The notes under the pieces are model-generated. The model made no database searches. It saw nothing but the letters and a program-made list of their open reading frames with translations, and was not told where the DNA came from. Source: Vespula vulgaris (Eukaryota; Arthropoda; Insecta; Hymenoptera; Vespidae). From it: a stretch of DNA of 64,000 nt. The stretch is taken from positions 186,001-250,000 of the forward strand of contig NC_066603.1 in assembly GCF_905475345.1 (NCBI RefSeq), written 5' to 3'. Position 1 is the first letter of the stretch; every line of letters starts with the position of its first letter. Shown in pieces: positions 26,701 through 38,577 of the stretch. Position numbers and translations under genes: made by a program.

Positions 26701-29700
26701 TAAAGGGAAGAAGAAAGACAGCGAGCAAGATCGAGCAAGGAAGAATGAAATAGCTAAGAAACGCGGTGGTTATACAAAGAGACAGGAAAGAAAATTTCTC
26801 TTCATTCATATTTCACGGTAGGCTAGGACGGTGGAACAGTGTTTGCTCGTCTCTCCCTCTGCACACACGTGCTTCAAAGTTTCTCGAGCTCGTCATCGAT
26901 CCGCAGCTTCCCGTACGTGCGGACCGTATATGCAAAGCCAGTACCCAGCCCTCGCTACCTCTCGTCAACTTCATCCCCTGGCCACCGCCTCCTCCTTCCT
27001 TCCCTTTTCGACGTTATACATCGTATACGTGCGCCGCTCGCTATCCATTTCCTCCTGTGCGACAACGAGCTCGTGAGAAGCGACGCCCTGTAAGTACCTA
27101 TTAACGGCGTCCATCGTCCGCCGCGATACGTCGATGCGGTTTGTTCTACTACGGTTGTCGTTATTACGTGCCAAGCAGGAGAACGTTGACTTTCGGATAG
27201 CCCGACCATCTTTCATTAATCTTTCCTACCGTCTAAACGTATTAACCGACCTTTCATACTAATCGATTCTTCGTTTTCGCTCGTTGCAGCCCTTCATGGT
27301 GCCCCTAAGGGTATTGATGCTATTAGGAGGTGGAATGGTCGCGGTCTTTGGAAGCGAAGCGATCGAGCTCGGAGGTGCTGGACCTCTTGCCGTAGTTGCC
27401 GCAGCCTTCGTCAGCTGTTACTTTTGGCAAAAGGACGGTTGGGAGGTGGACGACGTAAGTATCGCAGGTCTTACGATTGTAACGACGTTCCTCTCTGGGA
27501 ACGGAAGGGGAGAGGTAACACCGTTGAAGAGGAAACACTCGAATCGAGAGAGATCGACTACTGCGTGGCTCGCAGTCCATCTCATATTCCGTTCGCATAA
27601 CGCGTACGAGCCTAACGATTTGACCGAATGGAAAAAGGTTCGACGGATGGCACGGCTCTAAAACTATGAAAACTAAAAAATAGCTAAAACGCTGGACCGA
27701 GCGGAAGCCGCGCACCCGTAACTGCCATGCCTTTTTTTCTCCTAATCGACGCCAAGTGGAATGGTAAACGATCATTTTTCTGCTTCGTTACGAAATGAAA
27801 TATCGCGCGCTGCAACGAAACGCGCGCTTTTCATTTCCGTTCATTACCACATAAAATGCTCGATAAATTATTCTCTTTCCTCTTCTTTCCACTATTATCA
27901 AGAAGGATGGGAGCACGACCCTATTCGCTGCATTCATGTATGTATATTCTGGTATAGTTCGTTATCCCCGGTCCTCCTTTAACGACGCGCGTTTCACATT
28001 TTTTCTCCGCGTTCGTGGAAAATTAATTTACGTGTCCTTTCGCATCGATCGGTGTTCCGTCGCTTATTCGCCGTACGGAATACGAATTTTATCGAATCGA
28101 AATTTAGCTTTGTGCGTTCGATTCTAATTCGACTTTGGCCGCAACGAAGCTGATTAGACGATCCGACTGGTTATCCCCTTTAATTCGCCACGAAAACGTC
28201 TTTCGAAAGCGGAGATTAGTTTTCCGATTGTTTTATTTCTTTCGATATTCGAAGAATCGCGTGTCTTACGACTCTAGTTATGTTCGCACGTATTCGTACG
28301 TACGTACGGGCGACGCGATTGCGAGCACGCACGGTGTTTCCTATTAATAAATGTGTAAATATCCTTCTTCTTGCGAGCCGCGAGTCGTAATCCGTATCGA
28401 TAAATACTCCAAAGACAAGGAAGCCGAGTAAAAGGCCGTATCGTGCTTCCTTTCGTATTCGCGTCCCTGACGAAAAGAAATAAGAACGATCGGCAGAACT
28501 TCGCCTACTTAGGTGCGACATCCAAGTCGAGCCCGTTCGACCACGTTATATATTCCATCGCTACAACGGCCAGATATTAGCTTCTAGTTCGTGCCTGCTT
28601 CATTAATTATCCTCGTGGAAACGTCTTTCCTCTCCAACGCGAAAAGCACGTTTTAACGAGGAACTTTTAGTTGGTCGGATACTTTGAGCGTTAAATGAGC
28701 TTATCGATAAACGATTGGACGTTGGTTCGCCGCGTCAAAGAAGAACATTTTGCTAAACTCGTCGAAGAAGGAAAAGTTGCAGTCGGCCAGCTATCGTTCC
28801 ATCGTTTTCCATCTATATCGTTCTTTGTCTATAAATCCTTCGAAATTCGAAGGCAGCACGTCGTATCGCGTGACGCGAGTGCAATCAATGTATTTCGATA
28901 TTGGAATATGATTTTAGTTTCTAGGCGCGCACGCTGCGTTTCAATGTCCGAACGTCGGAAGCGATGTTTCGAGCTTATGCGATCGAGTTTGGACGCAAGC
29001 ATTTTCCAAGAAAAATGAAGTTACGAAAGTTCGCGCAAACTCGTTCGCGTTGAAGGGAACGCCTTGATATTCTCGAAGAAGAAGTTTAGCCTCTCTCGAG
29101 GAATTTCTCTTGGTTGGAAGATTAAATAGACGCGACGCGCTTATCGCAAAGTAATCGATCGCAAGGCAAAACGAGACAAGACGGACTAATCAACGGATTA
29201 AAATCGATCGAGTCCCGTTTTATCGCTCGTAAATATTTCGTTCTTGACTTAGCACCGGTTATACACACAAATCTCGTCGCGCTACTGCATTTTGATGTAA
29301 CCGCGACAGCAGTTATGCGTTATCAACGCTTCCCAATATTGGAATATGGAAATATGGAAATACGGAATACGGTTCACGTGTACGGGACGTAGCCTGTATT
29401 TGCCGGTACCCTTTCCACCGGCTACATTCGCATACTCCGAGTCTTTGCTCCGAGATGAAATCGCGATTAAACTGGAATGCATGCGTGTCTATGGATTAAG
29501 ATACGTAGGAGCATGTAGATACGTTTAAATAAGTTTCGTTAGAGTATATGCCGTTGTATGCGCCGTTGTACCAACCACGATCCTATAAAACGGGAGAGCT
29601 ACTCGAAGAATTAACCGCGAATCCAAATATTTCATGAGAAAATCGCATCGAGCTCGACCAGCAAAAAGATCCACAAACGCATCCAAGATTTTTCGCTGGT

Positions 29701-29958
29701 ACGACGAGAGCGCGTGCTGCCCACGAGCTGACCAACGAATTTTCCATTGAACTAAAAACGTGCTCGTTTTCTTAACGAGCTTCTCGTTAAATTCGTTCCG
29801 ATTGAATCGATACCGAGAGAGACGGGCAAAGGAAAAGAGAGAGAGAAAGAGAGAGGATACATTTTCCTTTTTACTTCCTTTGAGTAGACTTCGTTTCCAA
29901 CGCACTCAATTTTATCCTGCTTACGTAGGTACGAACGAATCCGAGAACGTTCTTACCT

Positions 29959-30003
<45 letters not shown>

Positions 30004-31685
30004 CTCCCGCTAGTAGAACATAGCACGAACGGAAGACAATGTTCGAACGAAAATTATCCGAACGCGATATCGATTCTCGAGCTTCTCCTTTCAACATTTT
30101 TACATGAAAAAGCAGTTATCGAAGTGGTCGAGGAAGGGTTTCTCGAACAGGAATGGCAGACATAATCCGGCTAAATTTCCCGGAAAACTCAATGATGTAC
30201 CCTCTAGTCACACCGACCGACGGATTTAATTAGAGTTTAGCACACGCTACAAGTTCGATCGTATACGTTTCACTAGCTTCGTCGTGCGAGTGAGACGACA
30301 GGACGCGACGAAACGTGGTCCTTCTGGTAATCGATGATTCTAACAATTCCTATACAAATTCTATTCGGATATTCGTGTTTTTTCGAGGGTACGAACGAAC
30401 GCGACACCGATCGATAAACGTATTTCGACTAACAGAAAATCGAGTGGCCCGATATTAAATCACTACGCAGAGCGGAACGAATAGCTCTCTTGAAATACGG
30501 TCGGTAATGAACGACGCTAAGTAAAACGTGGTTTGTCCGATAAGCATCGAGTATTTGACTGTTGCGTGCTTCGAGCTATTCTCGATTCACCTTTTCGTAC
30601 TTTGATGTATCTAGGTAATGTAAGGTTAATATGCTCGATCCAAGTTCTAGTTCAATGGAGAGAGAATAATGAATGACTCGACGACTGATAATATATATAG
30701 TCGACGATTATGAGACTGGCTCAGGTTACGGGTATATTGCCCATAGGTTTCGCGACGTAATAAAGAATAAACGACGAATGAAATTCTTGCAGACTTTTCA
30801 CGAGAGCCATACACGTATCTAATTATCGGCACGTATCTTACTCGCGGAAAAGAAGTGCGGAAATCCGGTACATCGGAGTTGTCTCGAATCGATAAGAGGA
30901 ATAAAAGAGAATACCTTAAATCTTTCCCCAAGAAGGCGAGATGGAAACTTTATGATAATTTTCTCGAGCAGGATTCACCCTCCTCGAGAGAGAAGCGAGA
31001 ACGGAAAATCTTTCGCGTTCTTCCTCGAATAATAGCGGAACGCGGCGTTAAAAGTAAGTTTTCAATCGTCACGAAATATGCGAGCTGATTTTACTCCAAA
31101 ACTCTTTCCTAGAGACGACTTCGATTTTTATTTTCCGTTTCGATCTACGTAATTCTTCCTTCTACCTACTCGCGCGATTAATAATATTATAGTCCTTTTG
31201 AAATATCCCGTGTTATAGCTATATAACGTAACGTGCCAGTAAAATTTACGTAATGCGACCGCACGAACGAATAACGCCAAGTTCCGCTATATTCAACTTG
31301 CCTAGGATAATTTGTAATAAGTACTGTTGCGCGAGTTACGATATTATCCTTGTTAGCTTTAAAGGTAATAAGAAGACTCGGCAAACTCTCGAAAGAAGCA
31401 GTTTCCCGACGGTAAAAGAATATCCGACAAGGAGGTCCGAAAGTTTCAAGAGAAAGAGAAAAAATTATCGGAAGGCTGGAGGAAGAAGAAAAAAAGAAAA
31501 GAGAGAAAACTCGTGCAAACGACTTTCTCTGATCCAGCAGAAAGGGACTAATAAAAAGAGATGGTACGAATGGTAATAATAATGAGACTAATAACAATAA
31601 TAATATAAGGATGAAATGTAGAGGGAAAGTTGTCTCAGCCGCGAGATTTGATAAAGGCGGGCACGAAAGAGAATACGTAGATAGG

Positions 31686-31720
<35 letters not shown>

Positions 31721-34700
31721 AGAGGAGCCATCGCAGTGACAGGAAACAGAGAAGGAAGGACGGTAGTCGTAGCAGTTACCGATATGCTGCAACTTACAAC
31801 CGGGACACACACCGAGTAGAGACTAGTAGCCCCGTTTCCACGGTCCCATCTCTATCCCCTCCAACGGCTCTTAAACTCAACGATGTACCACCGAGTACGG
31901 CCAACTAAGTTTACTAGCATTTACTTGCTCGCCAAAAGCGGCTAGAAAGGGGGCTCGGTCGTTGCTCGTCGATTCGTGTACAAGCTGATTTCGCTGGGCT
32001 CTGCTACGATCTCCCTTCCCTATGACGTTAGTTTCCGTATTGAGAGTAATATCGTGCGAATGGAGGACGCGACGGTATTAGTCCGTTTCCCTCATTTCGA
32101 CGGAGTTTCCACTCGTTTTGGCCCTTCCAACCAACAGCAGCGGCACTGGCAACCCCAACTACATAGACGAGCTAGTACTTTCTATCGAACGGAAATAATT
32201 CTTAATTCAAACTACTTTAATTACATTTTCTTGCCAACGAAAAGACGCGAACACGCTCTCCCTGCATACTACCGGTACCTACTTCAATTTATTAGGTATC
32301 TACCGAATCTACGTACAACACGTACACTCTCTCGCCTCGCGCGCAATTTTCTTCCATTTATTTCGCACGATCTTTAATGAGATTTAGAAGCAGACATCTT
32401 TCGGACTCGCGTAAAAATATCGGAAATTCTTTTACGTCTCTTCGGGACGTTTCTCCTGCGGGAGAGGAAGAGGAAGCTCGTACAATTTTCATCGAAACTA
32501 TAGATAGTGTTCGCGCTACGGAAATCGTAACCGTATAAAGTTCATATCGCATTCAGAATTTGATTACGTCTATCTAGGAAGAAAAAAATAGCGATTCTAT
32601 CATTTATATTCATCGGGGACGCGAGATATATATATGTATGTACATATAAAATATATGTGTAAATACATGCAGACACAAACGGGTGTATACACACACATAT
32701 ATATATATATATATCAATGTTTCTTGATTTGAAAAATTCGCTCGTTGAAAATCGTTATTGCCGGGCCGTTGGTAACGGAGTAAAACCAGGTGAGGAGTTT
32801 AATAACTCTACTTCGTAGATTGGTCGGTGTAATAAATCCATGAAAGTTAAAGAGGGAAAGGAAATTATTATCACGAGTGAACGATCCGAGAAAGTAATGA
32901 ATTTTCGTGGATATCAGTGAGAGTTCGTTTTGCATATAAATGAAATGATTTTGTTTTTTAAGATCGCAGAGGAGACTCGCGGATAATTTATCGCAACGGG
33001 CTAACGTACGACGCGCGAAAAATCTGTCTATACTCGGTCGTCGTGCGCGCCGGGTGCGCGTAGTAACATAATAAAAAGTAATAAATCCATGCCGGATGGC
33101 GAGTGCATTTCAAAGTTACAAATCTCCATAAATTTTAATAGCCACTAGTATACATTCCTATACGCGATACACGTCTATGCACTTATGATCGAATGGAAAA
33201 AAGGTCGAACGATCTTCGATCGATCCGGCGTCGATGGAAGAAGGTACGCTTCGATTCTAAGAGATCGCGCGCGAATCATCGTGCATAGCTTCGAATTCCC
33301 TGTTATTGGGCCGATCTCGATTATCCGTACCGTTGAAATTCGGTACAACGTGTTTCTTGCATAATGCGGACAGATTAATAGCAATATGGGATTACGAGCG
33401 AACGAGTGCGCTCGTATCGTCATTGGAATATCCATCCGTAGGATCGATTCGGCCCGGCGTTGTAAATTATCCCTTCAACGTTGACGATCAACGTCATTGG
33501 CATTTCCTTAAACTCCCATTGTTATCCCGAGGTTGGCATTTTCCCGATTATTCCCTATCGAGGGATCGCGCGACGAGCCGCCTCAACGCACGAATCAAAA
33601 TCGGTACGAGGACTTACGATCGATGCTATCCGCGAATCGGTGCTATCGATTTCGAAGGCGAATCGCTCTTTCTCCAGATCAAAGGATAAATTCGCGTTTC
33701 AAGGAGAGTAACGAAAAGGGTTTTCGACTCGAATATGGGTGATTCGGATAGTCGAGCAGTGAACCGAAGCAAACAAAGGAAGGAAGGAAAGAAAGGATGA
33801 GTGGAGCCATCGATCTATCAAAAAGAAACGGAAATTCGACCGCAATTAGGTGCAGTACGAAGCTTCCATCGGATTTGCCACTCCCGAACGGAGATCGGTT
33901 ACGTCGATTATGCGAAATATCGAGCGTGTGACGGATCGACCGACCGACTCTGAATTATAGCCGTCGATGGCTGCATCGAAGGTATTCTCGAATGGGAAGA
34001 TAAAAGGAGAGAAAAAGGAAAAGAAAGAAAGAAAAAAGTCGAACGAGACTTGGAATATGAAAGAACTGTGGCAACCTCTAATTAACTTATTCCCTCGGTC
34101 CGCCTTAATTAATGCATACCTTTCGCGTAAGCGGTACTATTCAATTACGTAAAATCGGGCAGCGTCCGAATCGACGTTGCGTTCCTCTTCGCCCGCGATC
34201 TCCTATTTCTCGATTAACTCCGAGTCGAACCTCGTCGTTTGAAGAATTCGACCAGCTCTTTCTCTCTCGTCAAATTATTCCCATAAGTATGCGCCATTAA
34301 TTTAAACGTACCCTTACGGACGGACTAATTCGGATGATAATCGCAACCGCGAATGGTACCCTGCTAGCCGTTTTTTGCTCGGAAACGCGTTTGTTATCCT
34401 TTCTCCTCTTTTTCTTCTTCTTCTTCCTCCTCTTCTTATTGTTTTTGTCTTTCTCCTAGAGAGAAGAAAGAAAGCTCGACGGTGAAAGAATACGCGTCGG
34501 AAGAATAACGGTGCAGTGCTCGTGTATTTGCATTTCTATATAAACCGTGCTCCGTGCGCTTTGCCAGGGGAATTTTTGCTAAAAGTCAACGCACTCGGTC
34601 GACAAAGTGTCGCTCGGGAAACTAACTAACGGGGACGAGACGAGACGAGACGAAACGAAACGAAACGAGAGTCGACGGATCGTAAAATAATTATTTTCGG

Positions 34701-37477
34701 TTCGGCGATTCGTCCTGCTCGAAAATCGTTCGCAGCACGCAACTCGTTCGAGCAAAGTCGGAAAATGGGCTTCGTTCTAAACAATAGCTCGCTGTAATAC
34801 TTTACGCCACCGTGCTACACGGATACACAGACAATGGCAATTATCGTAACTTTGAACTTAACTCGATTCTACGCTAATTCGACTAGATCGCAGCGCGTAC
34901 GGTCGGTCTCTTCGCGTCTCAAAAGCGTAAAGCTATCAAAGCACCTGTAAACTTTTCCAACCGTGGATACGCATACGTAGATACCTAATTCGAGCAAAGC
35001 TACCGACCACTTTCGAACGCATTAATCCGAATCAATTTCGCTTTGGAAATCTTTCGGTAGCGACACCTTAAACCTTTGCGATTTGTAACGAATTACACGA
35101 TATTAACGGATTAATTAACGGAAACAGTTATACCCGTGATAGGAAGGAAGATCAGAAACGTTTTAAAATTTAAGCCCGCTTGCGAAAATTTATACGCCGA
35201 ATACGTGGGATGATATTTCGATGAAATATGTATAACGTTACGCGGTCGAGTTATTAACAAATACGACGAGTAAGGAACGATTAGCGCAGCGTTCGTTAAG
35301 CAACGCGATACGCAAGGTGAAATATTAATAATATCGGCGATCCTCTCGAACGCGCGCGTCCGTTCGTCGGAAGCGCTGGAAAGAGAATAAATGACGGCGT
35401 TACGAGCAGCGGCCGACGTAATTATAAGCGCCATAGCGCGTTCCTGGAGCAACAACGGTCTACAACGAATCTCTCGGATAAATCCAGCCGCTGGCGGTTC
35501 TAAACGTTGTCTTATCAGTTGCATCCGTACACGCGTACGTGCGTGCGTCCAGTCGAGTATTACAAGGTTAACTCCTCGATGGAACCTCGTCGCAGATTTT
35601 CGGGCATGGATTCGCTAATGGAACGAATAAAAAATTAGCAGGATACTCGCCACGGTCCGGGTGACTCGAGGGGAGAACAATAGAGACGACCTTGATGCTC
35701 TCGAAGCGTCGACGATGCTCGTCAGACTCCGCTAACGTATCCCTCCTCTTCGCTTCGAGATACGTACCTACGCGTAGCGTCGCAACAACGCGACGTATCG
35801 TGCGTCTTCTCAAATTAGCACCCCACGAACGATAATATCCCTCAGCTCGCAAATTTACTTTACCCTCTTATGCATGAGCGCGCGCGAGACTCCAACGTGA
35901 GTGCGAATACGTAAGGGAGGAAAAAATAGCATCCTACCGAGTGGACGCACGCTCGTTAAAGAAGCAAAAGCGATACGTTCACGAGGAATCCTTGCGATCC
36001 ATCGAGCCGCACTCCGCTGACTGATACGACGCAAGAAACGTATTCGTACTTTATTCGACTCGATAACCTTCGTTCCGTCTCTTTGTTCTCTTCTTTTCTA
36101 TGCGTATACGTTAACCGTACGAACGCAACAACGGATCCGTTCGTACGTAAACATCGGAGGACGTTCTTACCTTTGATCGATCGTGGAAGAAGACGTAGCT
36201 GTTGTTTTCTCTTCCGCGATAAATGCGTAGATACGTTTAGTACGCGGATGACGATCGATCGCTACGGTACCGATTCTACGGACGAATATATCGGTAAGCA
36301 GTCTCGGAAAGCTTTTCGAAGTTTCGACGAACGCGTTGGTCTTCCTCCTTCGAAAGGATTCCATCGAAATGCGAAAATGACTCGTCGTCGACGACGCTCC
36401 GCCGTAGAAGAAGCCGTGGCTCTTGTTTATCGCCGGTATCGCTCACTTTTTCTGCGTAATTGGAGCGATCGATAGAGGAACCCGATCGAAGAAGCGAATC
36501 TTAACGAACGAGACGATCGACTGACGAAGAATCGTAACGGTCGCGCGAACGGACGCACGCGATTGGTCGAAAGTTCTGCGCGATTGCGCGTCGCGCTTTG
36601 CGATTGGTCGACGTCTCTTACCACGGAAAAACCCACGAAAAAAATGGACTCTCTCGTTGTATCTCTTCGATCGTTTCGGCGTATACTCGACGACGTGTCA
36701 CGAGCGTAACGTTAATTCGTAACTCTTTCGAGTCTTCGACGAATGATCGTTCGAGAAAAAAAGATATCCAACGAATAAAAAGTCGCACGAGAAAAGTCCT
36801 ACGCGAGCAACAACGCCGTATCTCTCCTGTTCCGTGATTGGTCGAGCCTTCCTCGATCGGCTCGTACAGGGTGTCCATAAAACAATGACTCACATTTTTT
36901 CATATAAAGCGTGTTAAGAAAACATCAAGAATTCTCCTTTCTGTTTCAGAATCCCGTGGCAACGTCCTTCGAGATCTTCTGGATGATATTCGAGCCGATT
37001 CTCTTCGGAATCACCGGGACGCAGATAACGATCGCCGAGTTGAAGGGAAAAACCGTGTACCTCGGGATAAGTTGTCTCATAGCCGGCATCGTTATTCGGA
37101 TAATCGTCACGATATTCGTAGGAATCGGTAGCAAGCTCAATACGAAGGAAAAAGTGTTTATCTCTCTCTCGTGGATGGCGAAAGCCACGGTGCAGGCGGC
37201 GTTAGGACCGGTCACTCTCGACGAGGTTAACCGCGATAACGTCGAGCAGGTCGAATACGCGAACACGGTCTTGACTCTTTGCGTTCTTTCCATCTTATTA
37301 ACGGCACCGACCGGCGCGATCATCATATCGTTGTCCGGCCCGAAATTATTGACGAAGACGACGACCCCTAGTGCACCGCCGGACGCTTGGAAAACGAGAA
37401 GACCCTCGATACGAGATATTTCGATCATCAACGAGGATCCCGATCTCGAAGAAACTGCGAGCGAAAGGAAACCTTGA
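2842..37477 (+). CDS. Nha: Sodium/proton antiporter of the NHA (SLC9B) family, whole gene, six coding exons
   Basis: Predicted 622-residue membrane antiporter exchanging Na+ (or Li+) for H+, of the CPA2 family that includes animal NHA1/NHA2. Coding exons: 2842-3176, 3303-3677, 12435-12699, 16681-16881, 27290-27454, 36950-37477; all junctions are GT-AG and all phases match. Seen in the translation: a hydrophilic N-tail (1-112), about a dozen hydrophobic segments from residue 153 on, the SPAVVVP motif (305-311), the paired aspartates of the ion site (GIDD, D338-D339), a conserved glutamate (E275), arginine (R497) and the KATVQAA motif (525-531), and a short polar C-tail. These match human NHA2 in order and spacing as I remember it, so the protein looks functional. 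Animal NHAs act in plasma or organelle membranes of epithelia and other cells. Which insect paralogue (Nha1 or Nha2) this is was not decided. Confidence 0.93.
3177..3302 (+). other. NHA intron 1 (126 bp)
   Basis: Donor GTGAGG and acceptor TTTGTTTGTGTCAG. It is the only short intron in this gene. Joining restores an AGG arginine codon across the junction. Confidence 0.85.
3303..3677 (+). CDS. Nha: NHA antiporter, coding exon 2 (cysteine-rich linker and first membrane segments)
   Basis: Encodes residues 113-236 and two bases of R237. It begins with a Cys/Trp/Pro-rich stretch (CARC at 119-122, CPQPFC at 140-145), followed by a hydrophobic helix (about 153-172), the PGG turn (178-180) and two more hydrophobic helices. 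Donor CG|GTGAGT. Confidence 0.9.
3817..3844. repeat. (GA)14 microsatellite
   Basis: Uninterrupted GA dinucleotides, intronic. Confidence 0.95.
4117..4154. repeat. Hairpin: 13-bp perfect stem, 12-nt loop
   Basis: The arm at 4117-4129 is the exact reverse complement of the arm at 4142-4154. Both arms are built from ATCG units, so slippage could explain part of the match. Confidence 0.8.
4409..4453. repeat. Compound (GCA)n/(GGCA)n microsatellite
   Basis: About nine CAG/GCA triplets followed by four to five GGCA tetramers; intronic, not translated in the model. Confidence 0.9.
4624..4652. repeat. (TC)14 microsatellite
   Basis: Uninterrupted TC dinucleotides in NHA intron 2. Confidence 0.95.
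6027..6055. repeat. (AAG)n microsatellite
   Basis: About nine AAG triplets in a purine-only stretch that continues past 6060 with an imperfect GAT/GAG tail. Confidence 0.9.
10801..10833. repeat. (GATC)3(GGTC)5 tetranucleotide repeat
   Basis: Three GATC units give way to five GGTC units, a single-base transition spread by tandem expansion. Confidence 0.9.
12435..12699 (+). CDS. Nha: NHA antiporter, coding exon 3 (transport core, SPAVVVP motif)
   Basis: Encodes the last base of R237 and residues 238-325. It shows the TRAGLDLDP segment (246-254), the conserved glutamate E275, and SPAVVVP (305-311), all typical of NHA proteins. The acceptor at 12433-12434 follows a T-rich tract; donor AAG|GTAAAT, phase 0. 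Confidence 0.94.
13368..13421. repeat. Degenerate GAATA/GGAAT pentanucleotide array
   Basis: About ten 5-bp units of the form GAATA or GGAAT with point changes (GAGTG, GAACG). Confidence 0.85.
15030..15050. repeat. Small hairpin: 9-bp stem, 3-nt loop
   Basis: GAATTCCAC, loop GAG, GTGGAATTC. Perfect stem in NHA intron 3; function unknown. Confidence 0.75.
16239..16285. repeat. (AT)23 microsatellite
   Basis: 47 uninterrupted alternating A/T bases, about 400 bp upstream of NHA exon 4. Confidence 0.95.
16681..16881 (+). CDS. Nha: NHA antiporter, coding exon 4 (ion-binding aspartate pair)
   Basis: Encodes residues 326-392 exactly in frame (phase 0 at both ends). It carries GIPTL (326-330) and the double aspartate D338-D339, the proton/sodium site of NhaA-like antiporters, then a hydrophobic helix rich in glycine. 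Donor GAC|GTGAGT. Confidence 0.94.
18092..18113. repeat. 22-bp palindromic ACGT repeat
   Basis: GACGTACGT and so on through GTC; self-complementary, of the same family as the palindrome at 2188-2213. Confidence 0.85.
19619..19637. repeat. (AC)9 microsatellite
   Basis: AC dinucleotides following an alternating ACGCGC stretch from 19609, all alternating purine-pyrimidine. Confidence 0.9.
20053..20088. repeat. 36-bp perfect palindrome without spacer
   Basis: The centre lies between 20070 and 20071. Eighteen bases on each side are exact reverse complements (the left arm begins ACGTTTGCGT, the right arm ends ACGCAAACGT). The match stops abruptly at 20052/20089. The centre contains CACGTG, an E-box core. 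Confidence 0.95.
27290..27454 (+). CDS. Nha: NHA antiporter, coding exon 5
   Basis: Encodes residues 393-447, phase 0 at both ends. Two hydrophobic segments surround a glycine-rich turn (GGAGPL), followed by the charged WEVDD end. The position matches the FPGSGGL region of NHA2 relatives. Donor GAC|GTAAGT. Confidence 0.92.
29960..30000. repeat. (TC)20 microsatellite
   Basis: One of the longest uninterrupted TC tracts in the window. Confidence 0.95.
31686..31724. repeat. Compound (GC)n(GA)n microsatellite
   Basis: About six GC units directly joined to about thirteen GA units. Confidence 0.9.
32626..32714. repeat. AT/AC-rich simple sequence
   Basis: ATATAT blocks at both ends enclose TGTA/CACA variants; imperfect. 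Confidence 0.8.
36865..36882. mobile_element. Possible transposon terminal remnant
   Basis: TACAGGGTGTCCATAAAA resembles the CAGGGTGTCC ends of some arthropod DNA transposons and starts with TA, a common target dinucleotide. No matching opposite end (GGACACCCTG) was noticed in the window, so this is at best a fragment or solo end. The call rests on memory of the motif. Confidence 0.3.
36950..37477 (+). CDS. Nha: NHA antiporter, coding exon 6 (C-terminal membrane segments and tail)
   Basis: Encodes residues 448-622 and the TGA stop at 37475-37477. It contains the FEPILFGITG segment (461-470), a helix with conserved R497, the KATVQAALG motif (525-533), a last hydrophobic segment with TAPTGA, and a polar tail rich in Pro, Ser, Asp and Glu. 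Begins AAT in phase 0 after TTTCAG. Confidence 0.95.
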   Translation, partial: NPVATSFEIFWMIFEPILFGITGTQITIAELKGKTVYLGISCLIAGIVIRIIVTIFVGIGSKLNTKEKVFISLSWMAKATVQAALGPVTLDEVNRDNVEQVEYANTVLTLCVLSILLTAPTGAIIISLSGPKLLTKTTTPSAPPDAWKTRRPSIRDISIINEDPDLEETASERKP

Positions 37478-38571
37478 TTTTCTTTCGACCTTTGCCTTTT
37501 TTTTTCTTCTACTGTATATTCTTCTTCTTACGTTTACTCGGTCTCTTTGTCGGACGAATGCCTCGAGAGGGAAATACGTGTCCTTGCCTCGTCCTTCGTT
37601 CATTCGCGCGTCGTCATTTTTTGTTTAGCCGTTAGGTTTATCGTCTCGCCGCGTAAAAGGGAAGTACGTACCACGTACGACATACATACACACATATATA
37701 TATTTGTGTACATCGTGCGTGCGTGCGTGCGTGCGAGAGACCGAGCGCAAGTATCTCTACGCGTATGTACGCGAGTTCGACCTTCCCGGAACAACTCCAT
37801 TTCGCAAGGTCAACGCGGAAGGATGATGGAAGAAGGGAAGAAGAAAGAAACAACTTAGTCTCTTACGTGCGTCCTTCTCCTCGATGAAGGAGATCGTAAT
37901 CCTTGACAACAGTCGTCCGATACCGTTCTCCTCGCTCGGTCGTCCGATATCGCGGATAAAAAGTTGCAATTTTTCCTCGAATTTTCGAGTGGTCAAAGGA
38001 TAAACCGTATATAAGATATACAAGCTCTTGTACCATCGACGTTTCTTTCCATTTACTTCCTGTCCGGTCGAAACAAGTTATTTTCTCTTCGAGGAAAAGG
38101 ACAAGGCGAGGGTTACGACGACGATCGGATTAAGAACGAAAAGAAAATAGTTATTTTGGCTGGTCGAACGCTAGCGAAAAAGAAGATTTTATAAGCTTAA
38201 GGAAATAAGAGGACGAAACAAGGATCATACGTATTTGCCTATATTTAAAGATTCTGTACATTTTCGATTCGTACAGTACGATTGGATAGATCTTCTTCGA
38301 CGCGCTACGATTACATAGATTCGCGATCGCGCGTAGATATCTGTATATATTTGTCGCTTACGTGCCTTATCACCGATTATGCGAGAGCGCGATGACGAAG
38401 ATGAGAGTTGAACGTAACGTAACGATGATCGATCCGCGATCCATCGAGGAGGGTATTTTATAAACGTAAGCAACCATTCGACGCTCTCGAAGTCAAGTAA
38501 CGATACGACTAAGGCGATATAAGACGTTTCTTCGCGAGATAAGATTTTCGAATATATATATATATAAGTAT

Positions 38572-38577
38572 AATAAA
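38572..38577 (+). terminator. Candidate polyadenylation signal of NHA
   Basis: First AATAAA downstream of the stop codon, about 1.1 kb away. No transcript evidence. Confidence 0.35.

Larger units (their letters stand above)
16882..27289 (+). other. NHA intron 4 (10.4 kb), no gene recognised
   Basis: Largest intron of the gene; donor GTGAGT, acceptor TCGTTGCAG. It contains an ACGT palindrome (18092-18113), an AC repeat (19619-19637), the 36-bp perfect palindrome (20053-20088), a nested inverted repeat (about 21600-21640) and TC tracts near 17431-17450 and 23691-23718. No coding exon or RNA gene recognised. Confidence 0.8.
27455..36949 (+). other. NHA intron 5 (9.5 kb), no gene recognised
   Basis: Donor GTAAGT, acceptor TTTCTGTTTCAG. 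It contains a (TC)20 tract (29960-30000), a GC/GA compound tract (31686-31724), an AT/AC-rich tract (32626-32714) and, near the 3' end, three GATTGGTCGA words and a transposon-end-like sequence (36865-36882). Open frames up to 207 codons are low-complexity and not recognisable. Confidence 0.8.

Noticed and set aside
31187..31810. 207-codon minus-strand frame in NHA intron 5
   Set aside because: Leu/Ser/Phe runs encoded by GA-rich and A-rich tracts; no domain, no splice-compatible neighbours.
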